Of a DNA stretch of 64,000 bases, positions 55,365 through 64,000 are shown one piece after another. Origin of the DNA: Selaginella moellendorffii (taxonomy: Eukaryota; Streptophyta; Lycopodiopsida; Selaginellales; Selaginellaceae); contig NW_003314397.1 of the NCBI RefSeq assembly GCF_000143415.4, positions 2,034 to 66,033 on the forward strand, read 5' to 3'. The notes under the pieces were generated by a model that saw only the letters and a program-made list of their open reading frames with translations, was not told the origin of the DNA and did no database searches. Each line of letters opens with the position of its first letter. Positions within the stretch are counted from its first letter, which is position 1. A program made the position numbers and the translations under genes.

Positions 55365-57977
55365 TCACCAGAAATCTCCACAGGAGCAGTGCCCGTCTCG
55401 AAAAGCATGGACACAACTTATGTCCTTGCAGACGACCAAACGGCCTCCTCCCCCTTGTCTGGAGATGGCGGCTAAAACGTCGTGACAATCGCCGCAAACT
55501 CTTCCACTCTTGGAGATCCGGATGTCTGTTCCAGCCGCTGTGTTTACCAGAGCACAACCAGCAGCAAATCTCTCGCTCTGCTCGCAAACTTGATCATCGT
55601 TCCTCGTCTTGTCACCCAGGAAAAGGCTCAACTTCGCGACGATCTCTTCCATTTGAGGATGCTCCATCTTCTTCTCTTTCTCCGAAGAAAATCTGTGAAC
55701 TGTTCCAGCGGCATCGACCCATGACGAGCTCTGTCCCTGTGCTCGGCTCAAAGACTTCGTCGCCATCGCCTTTCGGACTGCTGCTCGCTGCTCCCACATC
55801 CCAGCCCCGGCGTAGATATTCGACATGAGCACGAAAGGCGATGGATCGCCATCCTCCTTCGGTACCGAGTCAAACGCAAGCTTGCCAACTTCTACGTTCT
55901 TCCACTTGAAACAAGCCCCCAGCACTGTAATCCACGCGACTTTGCTTGAATCGCGAGAGATTCTCTTGGCCATGCTCGCTGCCTCTTCCAGACGATTCGC
56001 TCGGCTCAGAAGATCCACCATGCTGGTGCAGTGCTCCACGCCGGGTTGGACACCATATCTAGAGTTCATTGTCTCAAAGAAGCTCTTGCCTTCCTCCACC
56101 AGGCCAGCATGGCTGTAGGACGCGAGAACACAGAGGAGAGTGACGCCGTTCACTGAGCCAACTTCTTTCTCTGCGCTGACCAAAAGTTCCAGGACTCGTT
56201 CATTGTCTCCGCAGCAGCTGTATCCCGCGATCAAGGCGTTCCAAGTTACCAAGTCCCTCGCCTCCAGCGAATCAAACACCTCTTGTGCATCGCTCATACT
56301 ACCGCACTTGGCGTAGAAGTCCACGATCGAGGATGCCACCGTGGGATCATTGTCAAGTCCGGAGATGCGAGCCTCGACGTGAAACTTTCGACCGGTTTCC
56401 AAAGCCACCATCGCCGCACAGGCTTTGAACACCCCGACAATCGTCCTGGTGCCTGGCTTGAAGCCTTCGTGCTGCATGACCGAGAAGTACTTGAGAGCCG
56501 GTTCACACTCGTCGTTTTGTGCAAGTCCCAGTATCATGGAGTTCCAGGAGACTAGATCTCGCTCCAGCATCGCGTCAAACACTTCCCGAGCTCGCTGGAT
56601 GTTGCCACACTTCGCGTACATATCCACGAGAGCATTCTCCACAAAAGCATTCGGGAGCTTCACTATCTTTGCGAGCTTAGAGTGAATTGCCGTACCTTTC
56701 TGCAAGACGAGGCTCTTCTTGAACTTCCCTTCCACACGCTTGCCTTCTCTCGCCGCGAGGCTACTGCAAGCACCAAGAGCGGCGACGAAAGCTGGAGCGT
56801 CTGGCCTGATCCCTTCCTCTTGCATGCGAGCAAACATCTGGAGAGCGAGCTCGCCATTCCCAGCTTGAGCAGTTCCGGATATCATACTCGTCCACGCGAG
56901 TGCGTCGCGACGATGCATCCTCTCAAACACCAGCCTTGCATCTTCCAAGCTCCCACATTTGACGTACATATCCACGAGCGAGCTCTCCAAGACCATGTCC
57001 GACTTGATCCCCAGCTTCTTGAGCTCGGTGTGGAGCGCTCTCCCTTTCTCCAGGCTCGCCAGAGCCACTTCTCCATGACTTCCACTCGTCTCCTTCACTG
57101 CCAAGCTCGCGCAAGCCTTGAGAACCGCCACGAAAGTTGTGCCATCGGGAATGAAGCCTTCCTCCTTCATCCGCGAGAACAAGGCGAGAGCGAGCTCGGC
57201 CTCGCCGCAGTTACAGTGGCCCATGATGATCGCAGTCCAGGAAACCACGTCGTGGAACTCCATTTTGTCGAAGACGAGCTTGGCATTCTCCAGGCTTCCA
57301 CACTTGGAGTACATATCCACGAGACCGCTGGAGACGAACACGTCCCCGGAGTACTGGTTCTTGACGATCTCGGCATGGATCGCTGCTCCTCTTTCCAAAG
57401 TAGCCACCTTGACAAGCCTGCCACCTTCGACCACTGTCCCTTTCTCTCGAGCTGCGACCATGGAGCAGGCCTGGAGAGCTGCCAGATAAGTTCTCGCGTT
57501 TGGGAGAAGACCATCTTCCTGGATCCGCGAGAAGAGCTCGAGAGCTCCCTTGCCATCGCCGTTCTGGACGTAACCTTTGATCATGGTGTTCCACGAGATG
57601 GCGTCGCGGCACTGGATCCCATCGAAGACCTTGCGAGCATCCGCGACGAGGCCAAAGTGCGCGTAGCTGTCGATCAGAGTGTTGGCCACCGACACGTCTC
57701 GATCGTTTTTGGTGGCGACGAGATCGCTGTGGAGGCTCATGAGATCCCATCTCTCGCTGCAAGCCTTGATCGCGAGCACGATCACTGGCACGCACGGCCG
57801 GATCCCACACTGGCGCATTCTTCCATAGGTATCCCGCGCCTTCTCCCCCTCGAGCAGCCGCTTGGTCACGTACACGGGCTTGTCGGCTGTCCGGGACGGC
57901 GCCTTGAACCATTTGAGCGGCGCGAGCTGTGACAGGCGCTGCGTCGCTAGGATCGGCGATGGCCGGAAGACCGGCAT
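55365..57977 (-). CDS. DYW-class pentatricopeptide repeat protein, organelle RNA editing type
   Basis: This intronless gene encodes 870 residues. An N-terminal targeting-like stretch (about 1-40) precedes PLS-type repeats with motifs such as DVVSWTAIIMGH, NALVDMYAKCGNI and DLVSWNSMI. E/E+ and DYW domains close the protein. DYW domains are cytidine-deaminase-like and edit specific C (or U) sites in organelle RNA. The zinc signature CGDCH and the final CSCGDFW are present, the latter being DFW and not DYW. The usual HSE of the catalytic HxE reads QSE: Gln codon at 55578-55580. Loss of this His should abolish zinc binding, so the protein may act as a binding partner only, or the domain is decaying. 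The gene is otherwise undamaged. Confidence 0.93.
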   Translation of the reverse strand: MPVFRPSPILATQRLSQLAPLKWFKAPSRTADKPVYVTKRLLEGEKARDTYGRMRQCGIRPCVPVIVLAIKACSERWDLMSLHSDLVATKNDRDVSVANTLIDSYAHFGLVADARKVFDGIQCRDAISWNTMIKGYVQNGDGKGALELFSRIQEDGLLPNARTYLAALQACSMVAAREKGTVVEGGRLVKVATLERGAAIHAEIVKNQYSGDVFVSSGLVDMYSKCGSLENAKLVFDKMEFHDVVSWTAIIMGHCNCGEAELALALFSRMKEEGFIPDGTTFVAVLKACASLAVKETSGSHGEVALASLEKGRALHTELKKLGIKSDMVLESSLVDMYVKCGSLEDARLVFERMHRRDALAWTSMISGTAQAGNGELALQMFARMQEEGIRPDAPAFVAALGACSSLAAREGKRVEGKFKKSLVLQKGTAIHSKLAKIVKLPNAFVENALVDMYAKCGNIQRAREVFDAMLERDLVSWNSMILGLAQNDECEPALKYFSVMQHEGFKPGTRTIVGVFKACAAMVALETGRKFHVEARISGLDNDPTVASSIVDFYAKCGSMSDAQEVFDSLEARDLVTWNALIAGYSCCGDNERVLELLVSAEKEVGSVNGVTLLCVLASYSHAGLVEEGKSFFETMNSRYGVQPGVEHCTSMVDLLSRANRLEEAASMAKRISRDSSKVAWITVLGACFKWKNVEVGKLAFDSVPKEDGDPSPFVLMSNIYAGAGMWEQRAAVRKAMATKSLSRAQGQSSSWVDAAGTVHRFSSEKEKKMEHPQMEEIVAKLSLFLGDKTRNDDQVCEQSERFAAGCALVNTAAGTDIRISKSGRVCGDCHDVLAAISRQGGGGRLVVCKDISCVHAFRDGHCSCGDFW

Positions 57978-58286
57978 TCGATCGAGAGAGAGGAGACTTA
58001 CCGCGATGGCGATGGCGGCATTGCTCCTCCCAACAACCCTAGTTTTAGGGATTTGGCCCTCTCATATAATTTGCCAGAGTTGGGTATTTTGGACGAGCAA
58101 GCGTTTTACTTGACTAGATCCAAACGAGCAGTGTTACGTCGTTAGAACTAACTTGAAAAACATAAAGAAACAATTTAAAATAGATGATTGAAAGAAAGCT
58201 TTATAGATGCTAAACTAAAGCTTAAGAGGACAACTGGAACAGTGAAAAGTCGCACTTGCCCGGGAAAGGCATTTAAAGGTTTCATA
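57978..58286. other. Region between the PPR gene and the UGT array
   Basis: No gene is seen. Bases from about 58195 resemble the 3' end region of a UGT unit (compare 59985-60027), so an earlier member of the array probably stood here. Confidence 0.45.
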
Positions 58287-58596
58287 ATAAACACAACTTC
58301 TGCAAAAGCTGGTCGATGTGTACGATCAAATGGAAAACAACCAACTGGCTGGACAAGATTCTCGTGGATAAAGTGATGGTTCTATGGTTATAAGATCCGC
58401 ATGGATCAATTCTCAGAGTGGGAAGAGACCTAAGAAATCATGAGATCCTTGCAAAGTTCTAGCGATTCTTCCTCCCCCAGTAGCAAGATCCATGTCGTGG
58501 TCGTTCCCCTGCCCGCGCAAGGCCATATGTCCCCAATGATCCATCTCTGCAAGCTCATCGCTCGAGATCCAAGCTTCACGATCTCCTTGGTCAATG
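58287..58596 (+). repeat. Duplicated promoter and gene start, copy 1
   Basis: It matches 60027-60336 at a constant offset of 1740 bp, with only about two differences that I can see. It includes about 150 bp upstream of the UGT start and the first about 157 coding bases. Confidence 0.9.
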
Positions 58597-60000
58597 TGGC
58601 TCGGCTTGACCACCGAGAAAGTAAGCTTGGGGAGTGGAGTCCCACGAGACTGTGTTCTCCACAGGAACAGCGTCAAACATTCGTTTCGCGTCCTCCACGC
58701 GCCCATTTGCCCCATAGGCCGTGACAATGGTATTCCACGAGAAGAGGTTCCACGGCGGCATCTTCCGAGACGGGGACTGCGAGAGTTCTATCCCCGCAAT
58801 CTCGCCATAAGCCTGCACCATTCCATTCCAGGTCCTGTGAAGCATGGAATGAAACATACCGATCGCCTCGTCCATGCTCCCGTGGCGAATGCTCGAGGAG
58901 ATGACGACGTTCCAGCAGAAAGCTTCCCAGTTGAGCACCTTTTCCAGAAGCTTTCTCGAGGAAGAAAGACGTCCTTTTTCCGCAAATAGAGCCACGAAGG
59001 CCGTCCAAGAAAGAACGTTCCTTTTCCGCATTCCTCCAAACACTTGGACCAGGCCCTGGAGCTCACCGTGCTGCGCATACGCATTGTGTTCCAGGAGGTG
59101 AGTGCCTTCTCCGTCATCATTGACTACGTCCGAGGAGTGAAGCCCCTCCGCCTGGCCGATGTGCCCGATTACATGCAGGGCGAGAAGGTGTGGAAGGAGA
59201 TTTGCATCAAACGCTCCCCCGTCGTGAAGCGCGCGCGATGGGTCCTCGTCAATTCCTTCTACGACCTCGAGGCGCCCACCTTCGATTTCATGGCCAGCGA
59301 GCTCGGACCTAGATTTATCCCCGCGGGGCCACAGTTTTTGCTCGACGATTCCAGGAAGAATGTGGTGCTTCGCCCCGAGAACGAGGATTGCCTTGGCTGG
59401 ATGGATGAGCAGGAGCCTGGATCGGTGCTCTACATCTCGTTTGGCAGCGTCGCGGTGCTGAGCGTGGAGCAATTCGAGGAGCTCGCGGGAGCTCTCGAGG
59501 CATCGAAGAAGCCATTCTTGTGGGTGATTCGACCTGAGCTGGTGGTGGGTGGTCACTCGAACGAATCTTACAATGGGTTTTGCGAGAGGACCAAGAACCA
59601 GGGATTCATCGTTTCCTGGGCGCCACAGCTGAGAGTTCTCGCCCATCCCTCCATGGGAGCGTTTCTCACGCACTGCGGATGGAATTCCGTCCAGGAGAGC
59701 ATCGCTAATGGCATTCCAATGCTGGGGTGGCCTTACGGGGGCGAGCAAAGCACCAACTGTAAGTTCATAGTGGAGGACTGGAAGATCGGGGTTAGATTCT
59801 CCAAGACTGGTGCAGGGATTGATCGAGCGAGGAGAGATTGAGGCCGGCATAAAAAAGGTGATGGATAGCGAGGAGGGGAAGAAGATGAAGAAGAGAGTGG
59901 AGAACTTGAAGATCCTTGCGAGGAAAGCTATGGACAAAGAGAATAGGAAGTCGTTTCGTGGCCTCCAGGGATGGCTGGAAGATCTCAAAGCTATGACTGG
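58440..60000 (+). pseudogene. UGT copy 1, disrupted by an antisense PPR fragment
   Basis: The first 157 coding bases (HVVVVPLPAQGHMSPMIHLC and on) match copy 2. At about 58597 homology stops. About 495 bp of reverse-strand PPR sequence replaces the rest of exon 1, the intron and the start of exon 2. UGT homology resumes near 59095 (SVIIDYVRGVKPLR). The PSPG box is intact (WAPQLRVL...HCGWNS...GGEQ). A small deletion at about 59810 then shifts the frame, relative to copies 2 and 3, so the last part is read in another frame. The 3' half (from about 59513) resembles copy 3 more closely than copy 2, so the copy is mosaic. It cannot make a normal UGT. Confidence 0.85.
58597..59095 (-). pseudogene. 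PPR gene fragment inserted in UGT copy 1
   Basis: Read on the minus strand, this segment encodes successive short PPR units (NVLSWTAFVALFAEKGRL, AFCWNVVISSSIRHGSMDEA, NLFSWNTIVTAYGANGRVED). It differs from the PPR gene at 55365-57977, so it came from elsewhere in the genome. It has no start, no targeting peptide and no DYW end, so it is a captured piece and not a gene. Confidence 0.85.
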
Positions 60001-60026
60001 AACAATGAAAAGTCACACTTGCCCGA

Positions 60027-60336
60027 ATAAACACAACTTCTGCAAAAGCTGGTCGATGTGTACGATCAAATGGAAAACAACCAACTGGCTGGACAAGATT
60101 CTCGTGGATAAAGTGATGGTTCTATGGTTATAAGATCCGCATGGATCAATTCTCAGAGTGGGAAGAGACCTAAGAAATCATGAGATCCTTGCGAAGTTCT
60201 AGCGATTCTTCCTCCCCCAGTAGCAAGATCCATGTCGTGGTCGTTCCCCTGCCCGAGCAAGGCCATATGTCCCCAATGATCCATCTCTGCAAGCTCATCG
60301 CTCGAGATCCAAGCTTCACGATCTCCTTGGTCAATG
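60027..60336 (+). repeat. Duplicated promoter and gene start, copy 2
   Basis: This is the partner of 58287-58596, offset 1740 bp. The near-identity, including non-coding DNA, points to a recent unequal crossover or gene conversion. Confidence 0.9.
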
Positions 60337-61762
60337 TGGACAGCCTCCACGACGAGTTCGTCAAGCACTGGGTGGCGCCGGCGGGGCTGGAAGATCTGCG
60401 CCTCCATTCCATCCCATACTCGTGGCAGCTCCCGCTAGGAGCCGATGCCCACGCGCAGAGAAATCTGGCGGAATGGTTCACGGCATCCGCGCGAGAGCTC
60501 CCAGGCGGCCTCGAGGATTTGATCCGCAAGCTCGGGGAGGAGGGTGATCCGGTCAACTGCATCATCTCGGATTACTTCTGCGATTGGAGCCAGGATGTGG
60601 CGGATGTGTTTGGCATCCCCAGGATCATTCTTTGGTCAGGAACCGCGGCATGGACGAGCTTGGAGTACCACATTCCAGAGCTTCTGGAGAAGGATCACAT
60701 ATTTCCTAGCAGAGGTACGAATCTTTGAATTTACCATGAACATTAGTTCTTTTCCTCCTTCCCTTATTCAAATTTTGCCTGTTCTTCCCCGATTCGTGCG
60801 CAGGGAGAGCTTCCCCGGAGGAGGTCAATTCCGTGATCATCGACTACGTCCGAGGAGTCAAGCCGCTCCGCCTGGCCGATGTGCCCGATTACATGCAGGG
60901 CAACGAGGTGTGGAAGGAGATTTGCATCAAGCGCTCCCCCGTCGTGAAGCGCGCGCGATGGGTCCTCGTCAATTCCTTCTACGACCTCGAGGCGCCCACC
61001 TTCGATTTCATGGCCAGGGAGCTCGGGCCTCGATTCATCCCCGCGGGGCCACTGTTCTTGCTCGACGATTCCAGGAAGAATGTGGTGCTTCGCCCGGAGA
61101 ACGAGGATTGCCTTGGCTGGATGGATGAGCAGGAGCCTGGATCGGTGCTCTACATCTCGNNNNNNNNNNNNNNNNNNNNNNNNNNNNNNNNNNNNNNNNN
61201 NNNNNNNNNNNNNNNNNNNNNNNNNNNNNNNNNNNNNNNNNNNNNNNNNNNNNNNNNNNCATTCTTGTGGGTGATTCGATCCGAGCTCGTGGTGGGTGGA
61301 CACTCAAATGAATCCTACGATGGGTTTTGCGAGAGGACCAAGAACCAAGGATTCATCGTTTCCTGGGCGCCACAGCTGAAAGTTCTCGCCCATCCCTCCA
61401 TGGGAGCGTTTCTCACGCACTGCGGATGGAATTCCATCCAGGAGAGCATCACACACGGGATTCCAATGCTGGGGTGGCCTTACGGGGCCGAGCAAAACAC
61501 CAACTGTAAGTTCATAGTGGAGGACTGGAAGATCGGGGTTAGATTCTCCAAGACCGCGATGCAGGGATTGATCGAGCGAGGAGAGATCGAGGACGGCATA
61601 AGAAAGGTGATGGATAGCGAGGAGGGGAAGGAAATGAAGGAGAGAGTGGAGAGCTTGAAGATCCTTGCCAGGAAAGCCATGGACAAAGAGCATGGGAAAT
61701 CGTTTCGTGGCGTCCAAGCATTCTTGGAAGATCTCAAAGGTTTGAAGATCCATCGCGAGTGA
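60180..61762 (+). CDS. Family-1 UDP-glycosyltransferase, copy 2 (contains assembly gap)
   Basis: Two exons, 60180-60714 and 60804-61762, join in phase 1 across an 89-bp intron. As written, the model has 497 codons including 100 N (61160-61259). The N-terminal HVVVVPLPEQGHMSPMIHLC carries the catalytic His of GT-B family-1 enzymes. The PSPG box near the C-terminus is complete: WAPQLKVLAHPS, HCGWNSIQES and a final AEQ, whose Gln favours UDP-glucose. It should glycosylate small acceptor molecules in the cytosol; the acceptor cannot be predicted. Copies 1 and 3 have 73 nt where the Ns stand, so the gap length is probably an assembly placeholder. Frame is kept either way because the difference is 27 nt. 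Confidence 0.88.
61160..61259. other. Assembly gap (100 N)
   Basis: Exactly 100 N lie inside exon 2 of UGT copy 2. The matching stretch of copy 1 (59440-59512) is 73 nt. Confidence 0.98.
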
Positions 61763-62668
61763 GTGAAAGATCCATTCTTTGAAGAGAACTTTAAGAACTT
61801 TGTACCAGTTCTCAAGATAATTAATGTTCCAACTTCTTTGATCCATACCGGTTTCTTCCTCACTGAGATTGCGCATAAGCATTGGAAAGCCAGACGCAGA
61901 GCGCAGGAGGTGCCAACATCCCTGCGGCGATCCTGGCTGCTCGATCCGACTCCGAGTTGAGAAATCCGCAGGGATTACCGCGAGGAGATGGAATTCCTCG
62001 CGAATGGCCGCTACCAACTGGGGATATCTTTAGCGGAACCCCCTGGGATCACCACAATGCCCTCTGATAGACTCTGAGCAGCGTTTTACTTGACTAGATG
62101 CGAAAGAGCTTCGTTAGAACCTACATGAAAACGTTTGGAACCAATATTAAAGTCGATGCTTACAAACTTCAGCGCAACATTGTTGCTCGGAATCTTTGCG
62201 AAGTTGCATTTGCCCAGACGAGGCATCATTTGCGGCCGAAGGGAAGACACCATTAGCGCGCTGTAGTCATGCATTTCTTTAAGAATCCGGGATTAGAGAG
62301 ATGTCTTAGAGCACTTACTTAATGTTACATGCTCTTACCATGTTTTTCTTCTCTCTTTTGCTCGTCCCAGCCGCCATGCACGGAAATATCTAGATTTTTC
62401 CCAACTTAAAAGAGATCAAGATTCATGTGGCAGTTGTCCAGGCATGCAAGGGATCATTGCCCCAAATATCGATCCAAACTTTACAGTCCCTTAGCTTTTG
62501 GAATTGTGAAACTTAATCCCAGCGAGGGGATAATAATCCTTGGAACCATCATCAGGATCTTAATCTCCAGAAATTGGACAAAACACTAAACTACCAAGGA
62601 ATCTTCTCCAGAGACGCCTAGTAGTCTAAACAGTTTACGCACAAATCTTTCCTTGCCAAAAAAAAATC
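61763..62668. other. Intergenic region between UGT copies 2 and 3
   Basis: No gene is seen. It does not share the duplicated promoter of copies 1 and 2, so copy 3 is controlled by a different upstream region. Confidence 0.45.
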
Positions 62669-64000
62669 ATGGCTTCTACCAAGGTCCATGTCTTGGCGGT
62701 TCCAGTGGCCGCCCAAGGCCATATCTCCCCAATGATCCATCTCTGCAAGTTCATCGCTCAAGATCCAAGCTTCACAATCTCCGTGGTCAATATCGACAGC
62801 CTCCACGACGAATTCATCAAGCACTGGGCGGCGCTGGAAGAGATACGCCTCCATTCCATCCCATTCTCGTGGAAGGTCCCGCGAGGAGTCGACGCCCACG
62901 TCGTGCGAAATCTGGGGGACTGGTTCGCGGCAGCTGCGCGAGAGCTCCCCGGCGGCCTCGAGGATTTGATCCGCAAGCTCGGCGAGGAGGGCGATCCGGT
63001 CAGCTGTATCGTCTCGGATTACTTCTGCGATTGGACCCAGGATGTGGCGGATGTGTTTGGCATCCCCAGGGTCATTCTTTGGCCGGGCACCGCGGCATGG
63101 ACGAGCTTGGAGTACCACATTCCAGAGCTTCTGGAGAAGGATCACATATTTCCTAGCAGAGGTACGAATCCCCTATTTTGGCCATGAACTTTCCCTGTTC
63201 TTCCCTTGGAATTAAACGTTTCCCCTGTTCTTCCCTTGTTTTCCCTGGAATTACCCTGTTCTTCCCTTGGAATACCATCGTTCTTCCCTTTAGCCCTCTT
63301 CCCTTTGGAATTAACATCCCCTGTTCTTCCCTTGGGCTGATCGATGCATGCGCAGGGAGGGCTTCCGCGGACGAGGCCAATTCTGTGATCATCGATTACG
63401 TCCGAGGAGTCAAGCCGCTCCGCCTGGCCGATGTGCCCACGTACCTTCAGGGCGACGAGGTGTGGAAGGAGATTTGCATCAAGCGCTCCCCCGTCGTGAA
63501 GCGCGCGCGCTGGGTCCTCGTCAATTCCTTCTACGACCTAGAGGCGCCCAGTTTTGATTTCATGGCCAGCGAGCTCGGGCCTCGATTCATCCCCGCGGGA
63601 CCACTGTTCTTGCTCGACAATTCCAGGAAGAATGTGGTGCTTCGACCCGAGAACGAGGATTGCCTTCACTGGATGGATGCGCAGGAGCGTGGATCTGTTC
63701 TCTACATCTCATTTGGCAGCATCGCGGTGCTGAGCGTGGAGCAGTTCGAGGAGCTCGCGGGAGCTCTCGAGGCATCGAAGAAGCCATTCTTGTGGGTGAT
63801 TCGACCTGAGCTGGTGGTGGGTGGTCACTCGAACGAATCTTACAATGGGTTTTGCGAGAGGACCAAGAACCAGGGATTCATCGTTTCCTGGGCGCCACAG
63901 CTGCGAGTTCTCGCCCATCCCTCCATGGGAGCGTTTCTCACTCACTGCGGATGGAATTCCGTCCAGGAGAGCATCGCGAATGGCATTCCAATGCTGGGGT
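62669..64000 (+). CDS. Family-1 UDP-glycosyltransferase, copy 3 (cut by window end)
   Basis: Exon 1 is 62669-63161 and exon 2 starts at 63356; the intron position and phase match copy 2. The gene runs off the window inside its PSPG box (HCGWNSVQES...GIPMLG), so its last about 90 residues are not seen. The catalytic-His segment KVHVLAVPVAAQGHISPMIH is intact. The protein lacks the Ser-rich first 14 residues of copies 1 and 2. The intron is 194 bp, twice that of copy 2, because of a repeated CCTGTTCTTCCCTTGGAATT-like unit. No stops or shifts are seen. Confidence 0.9.
63188..63338 (+). repeat. Irregular repeat in the intron of UGT copy 3
   Basis: About five copies of a unit built on CCTGTTCTTCCCTTGGAAT, with variable ends, fill the intron. 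The intron of copy 2 has one similar piece (CCTGTTCTTCCCC at about 60778). Confidence 0.75.

Noticed and set aside
58591-59988. 465-codon minus-strand frame across the UGT/PPR chimera
   Set aside because: Part of it is real PPR sequence, but the rest is antisense UGT. It has no PPR gene start, targeting peptide or end, so it was not called as a gene.

Overview
The window looks like nuclear DNA of a lycophyte, most like Selaginella. The genes have many tiny introns (about 45-60 bp), there is a DYW-class PPR gene, an MFT-type PEBP gene, plant receptor kinases and family-1 UGTs. GC-rich, compact gene blocks alternate with AT-rich transposon graveyards. The species call is an inference from gene style; no marker sequence was compared.

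Layout. 0.7-3.3 kb: an intact, intronless CrRLK1L receptor kinase (+). 4.0-24.3 kb: a gene-free nest of LTR retrotransposons. Three old, decayed Ty3/gypsy copies of one family are present, A (+), C (-) and B (-). A younger Ty3/gypsy chromovirus (12416-17975, target duplication GGAGG) lies inside the gag of copy C. Two miniature LTR elements (TRIMs) are inserted into the integrase regions of copies A and B, and a second small LTR element sits beside one of them. A minisatellite lies at 8.84-9.26 kb.

25.2-46 kb is a compact housekeeping block: a proline-rich membrane protein (+), UVSSA (-), an ADCK1-type ABC1 kinase (-), a TPR protein (+), a RING-H2 E3 ligase (+), an AP2/ERF factor (+), a 16-exon CABIN1/HIR-complex homologue (-), and an equilibrative nucleoside transporter (-). 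The splice models for UVSSA, ADCK1, TPR, ERF, CABIN1, ENT, MFT, IMPACT and UGT2 were built by hand. Each uses consensus splice sites and keeps frame to a stop codon.

46-52 kb holds debris: a zinc-knuckle relic before it at 42.8 kb, a broken LRR-receptor gene at 48.3-50.3 kb with a striking fold-back duplication, and AT-rich intergenic DNA. 52.4-58.0 kb: an MFT-like gene (+) with RY and ABRE motifs upstream, an IMPACT (RWD plus UPF0029) homologue (-), and an 870-residue DYW PPR gene (-) whose stop codon is only 29 bp from the IMPACT start codon. 58.3-64.0 kb: a tandem UGT array. Copy 1 is destroyed by an antisense PPR fragment, copy 2 is intact apart from a 100-N assembly gap, and copy 3 runs off the window end.

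Most notable observations. (1) The chromovirus has a 15-nt segment, about 30 nt downstream of its LTR TATA box, that is perfectly complementary to the site just after the 5' LTR. This is the geometry of Tf1-type self-primed reverse transcription and not tRNA priming. (2) UGT copy 1 is a UGT/PPR chimera. (3) The DYW domain of the PPR protein has Gln in place of the zinc-ligand His of its HxE motif. (4) A seed-type RY/ABRE promoter architecture is found on an MFT gene in an apparently seedless plant.
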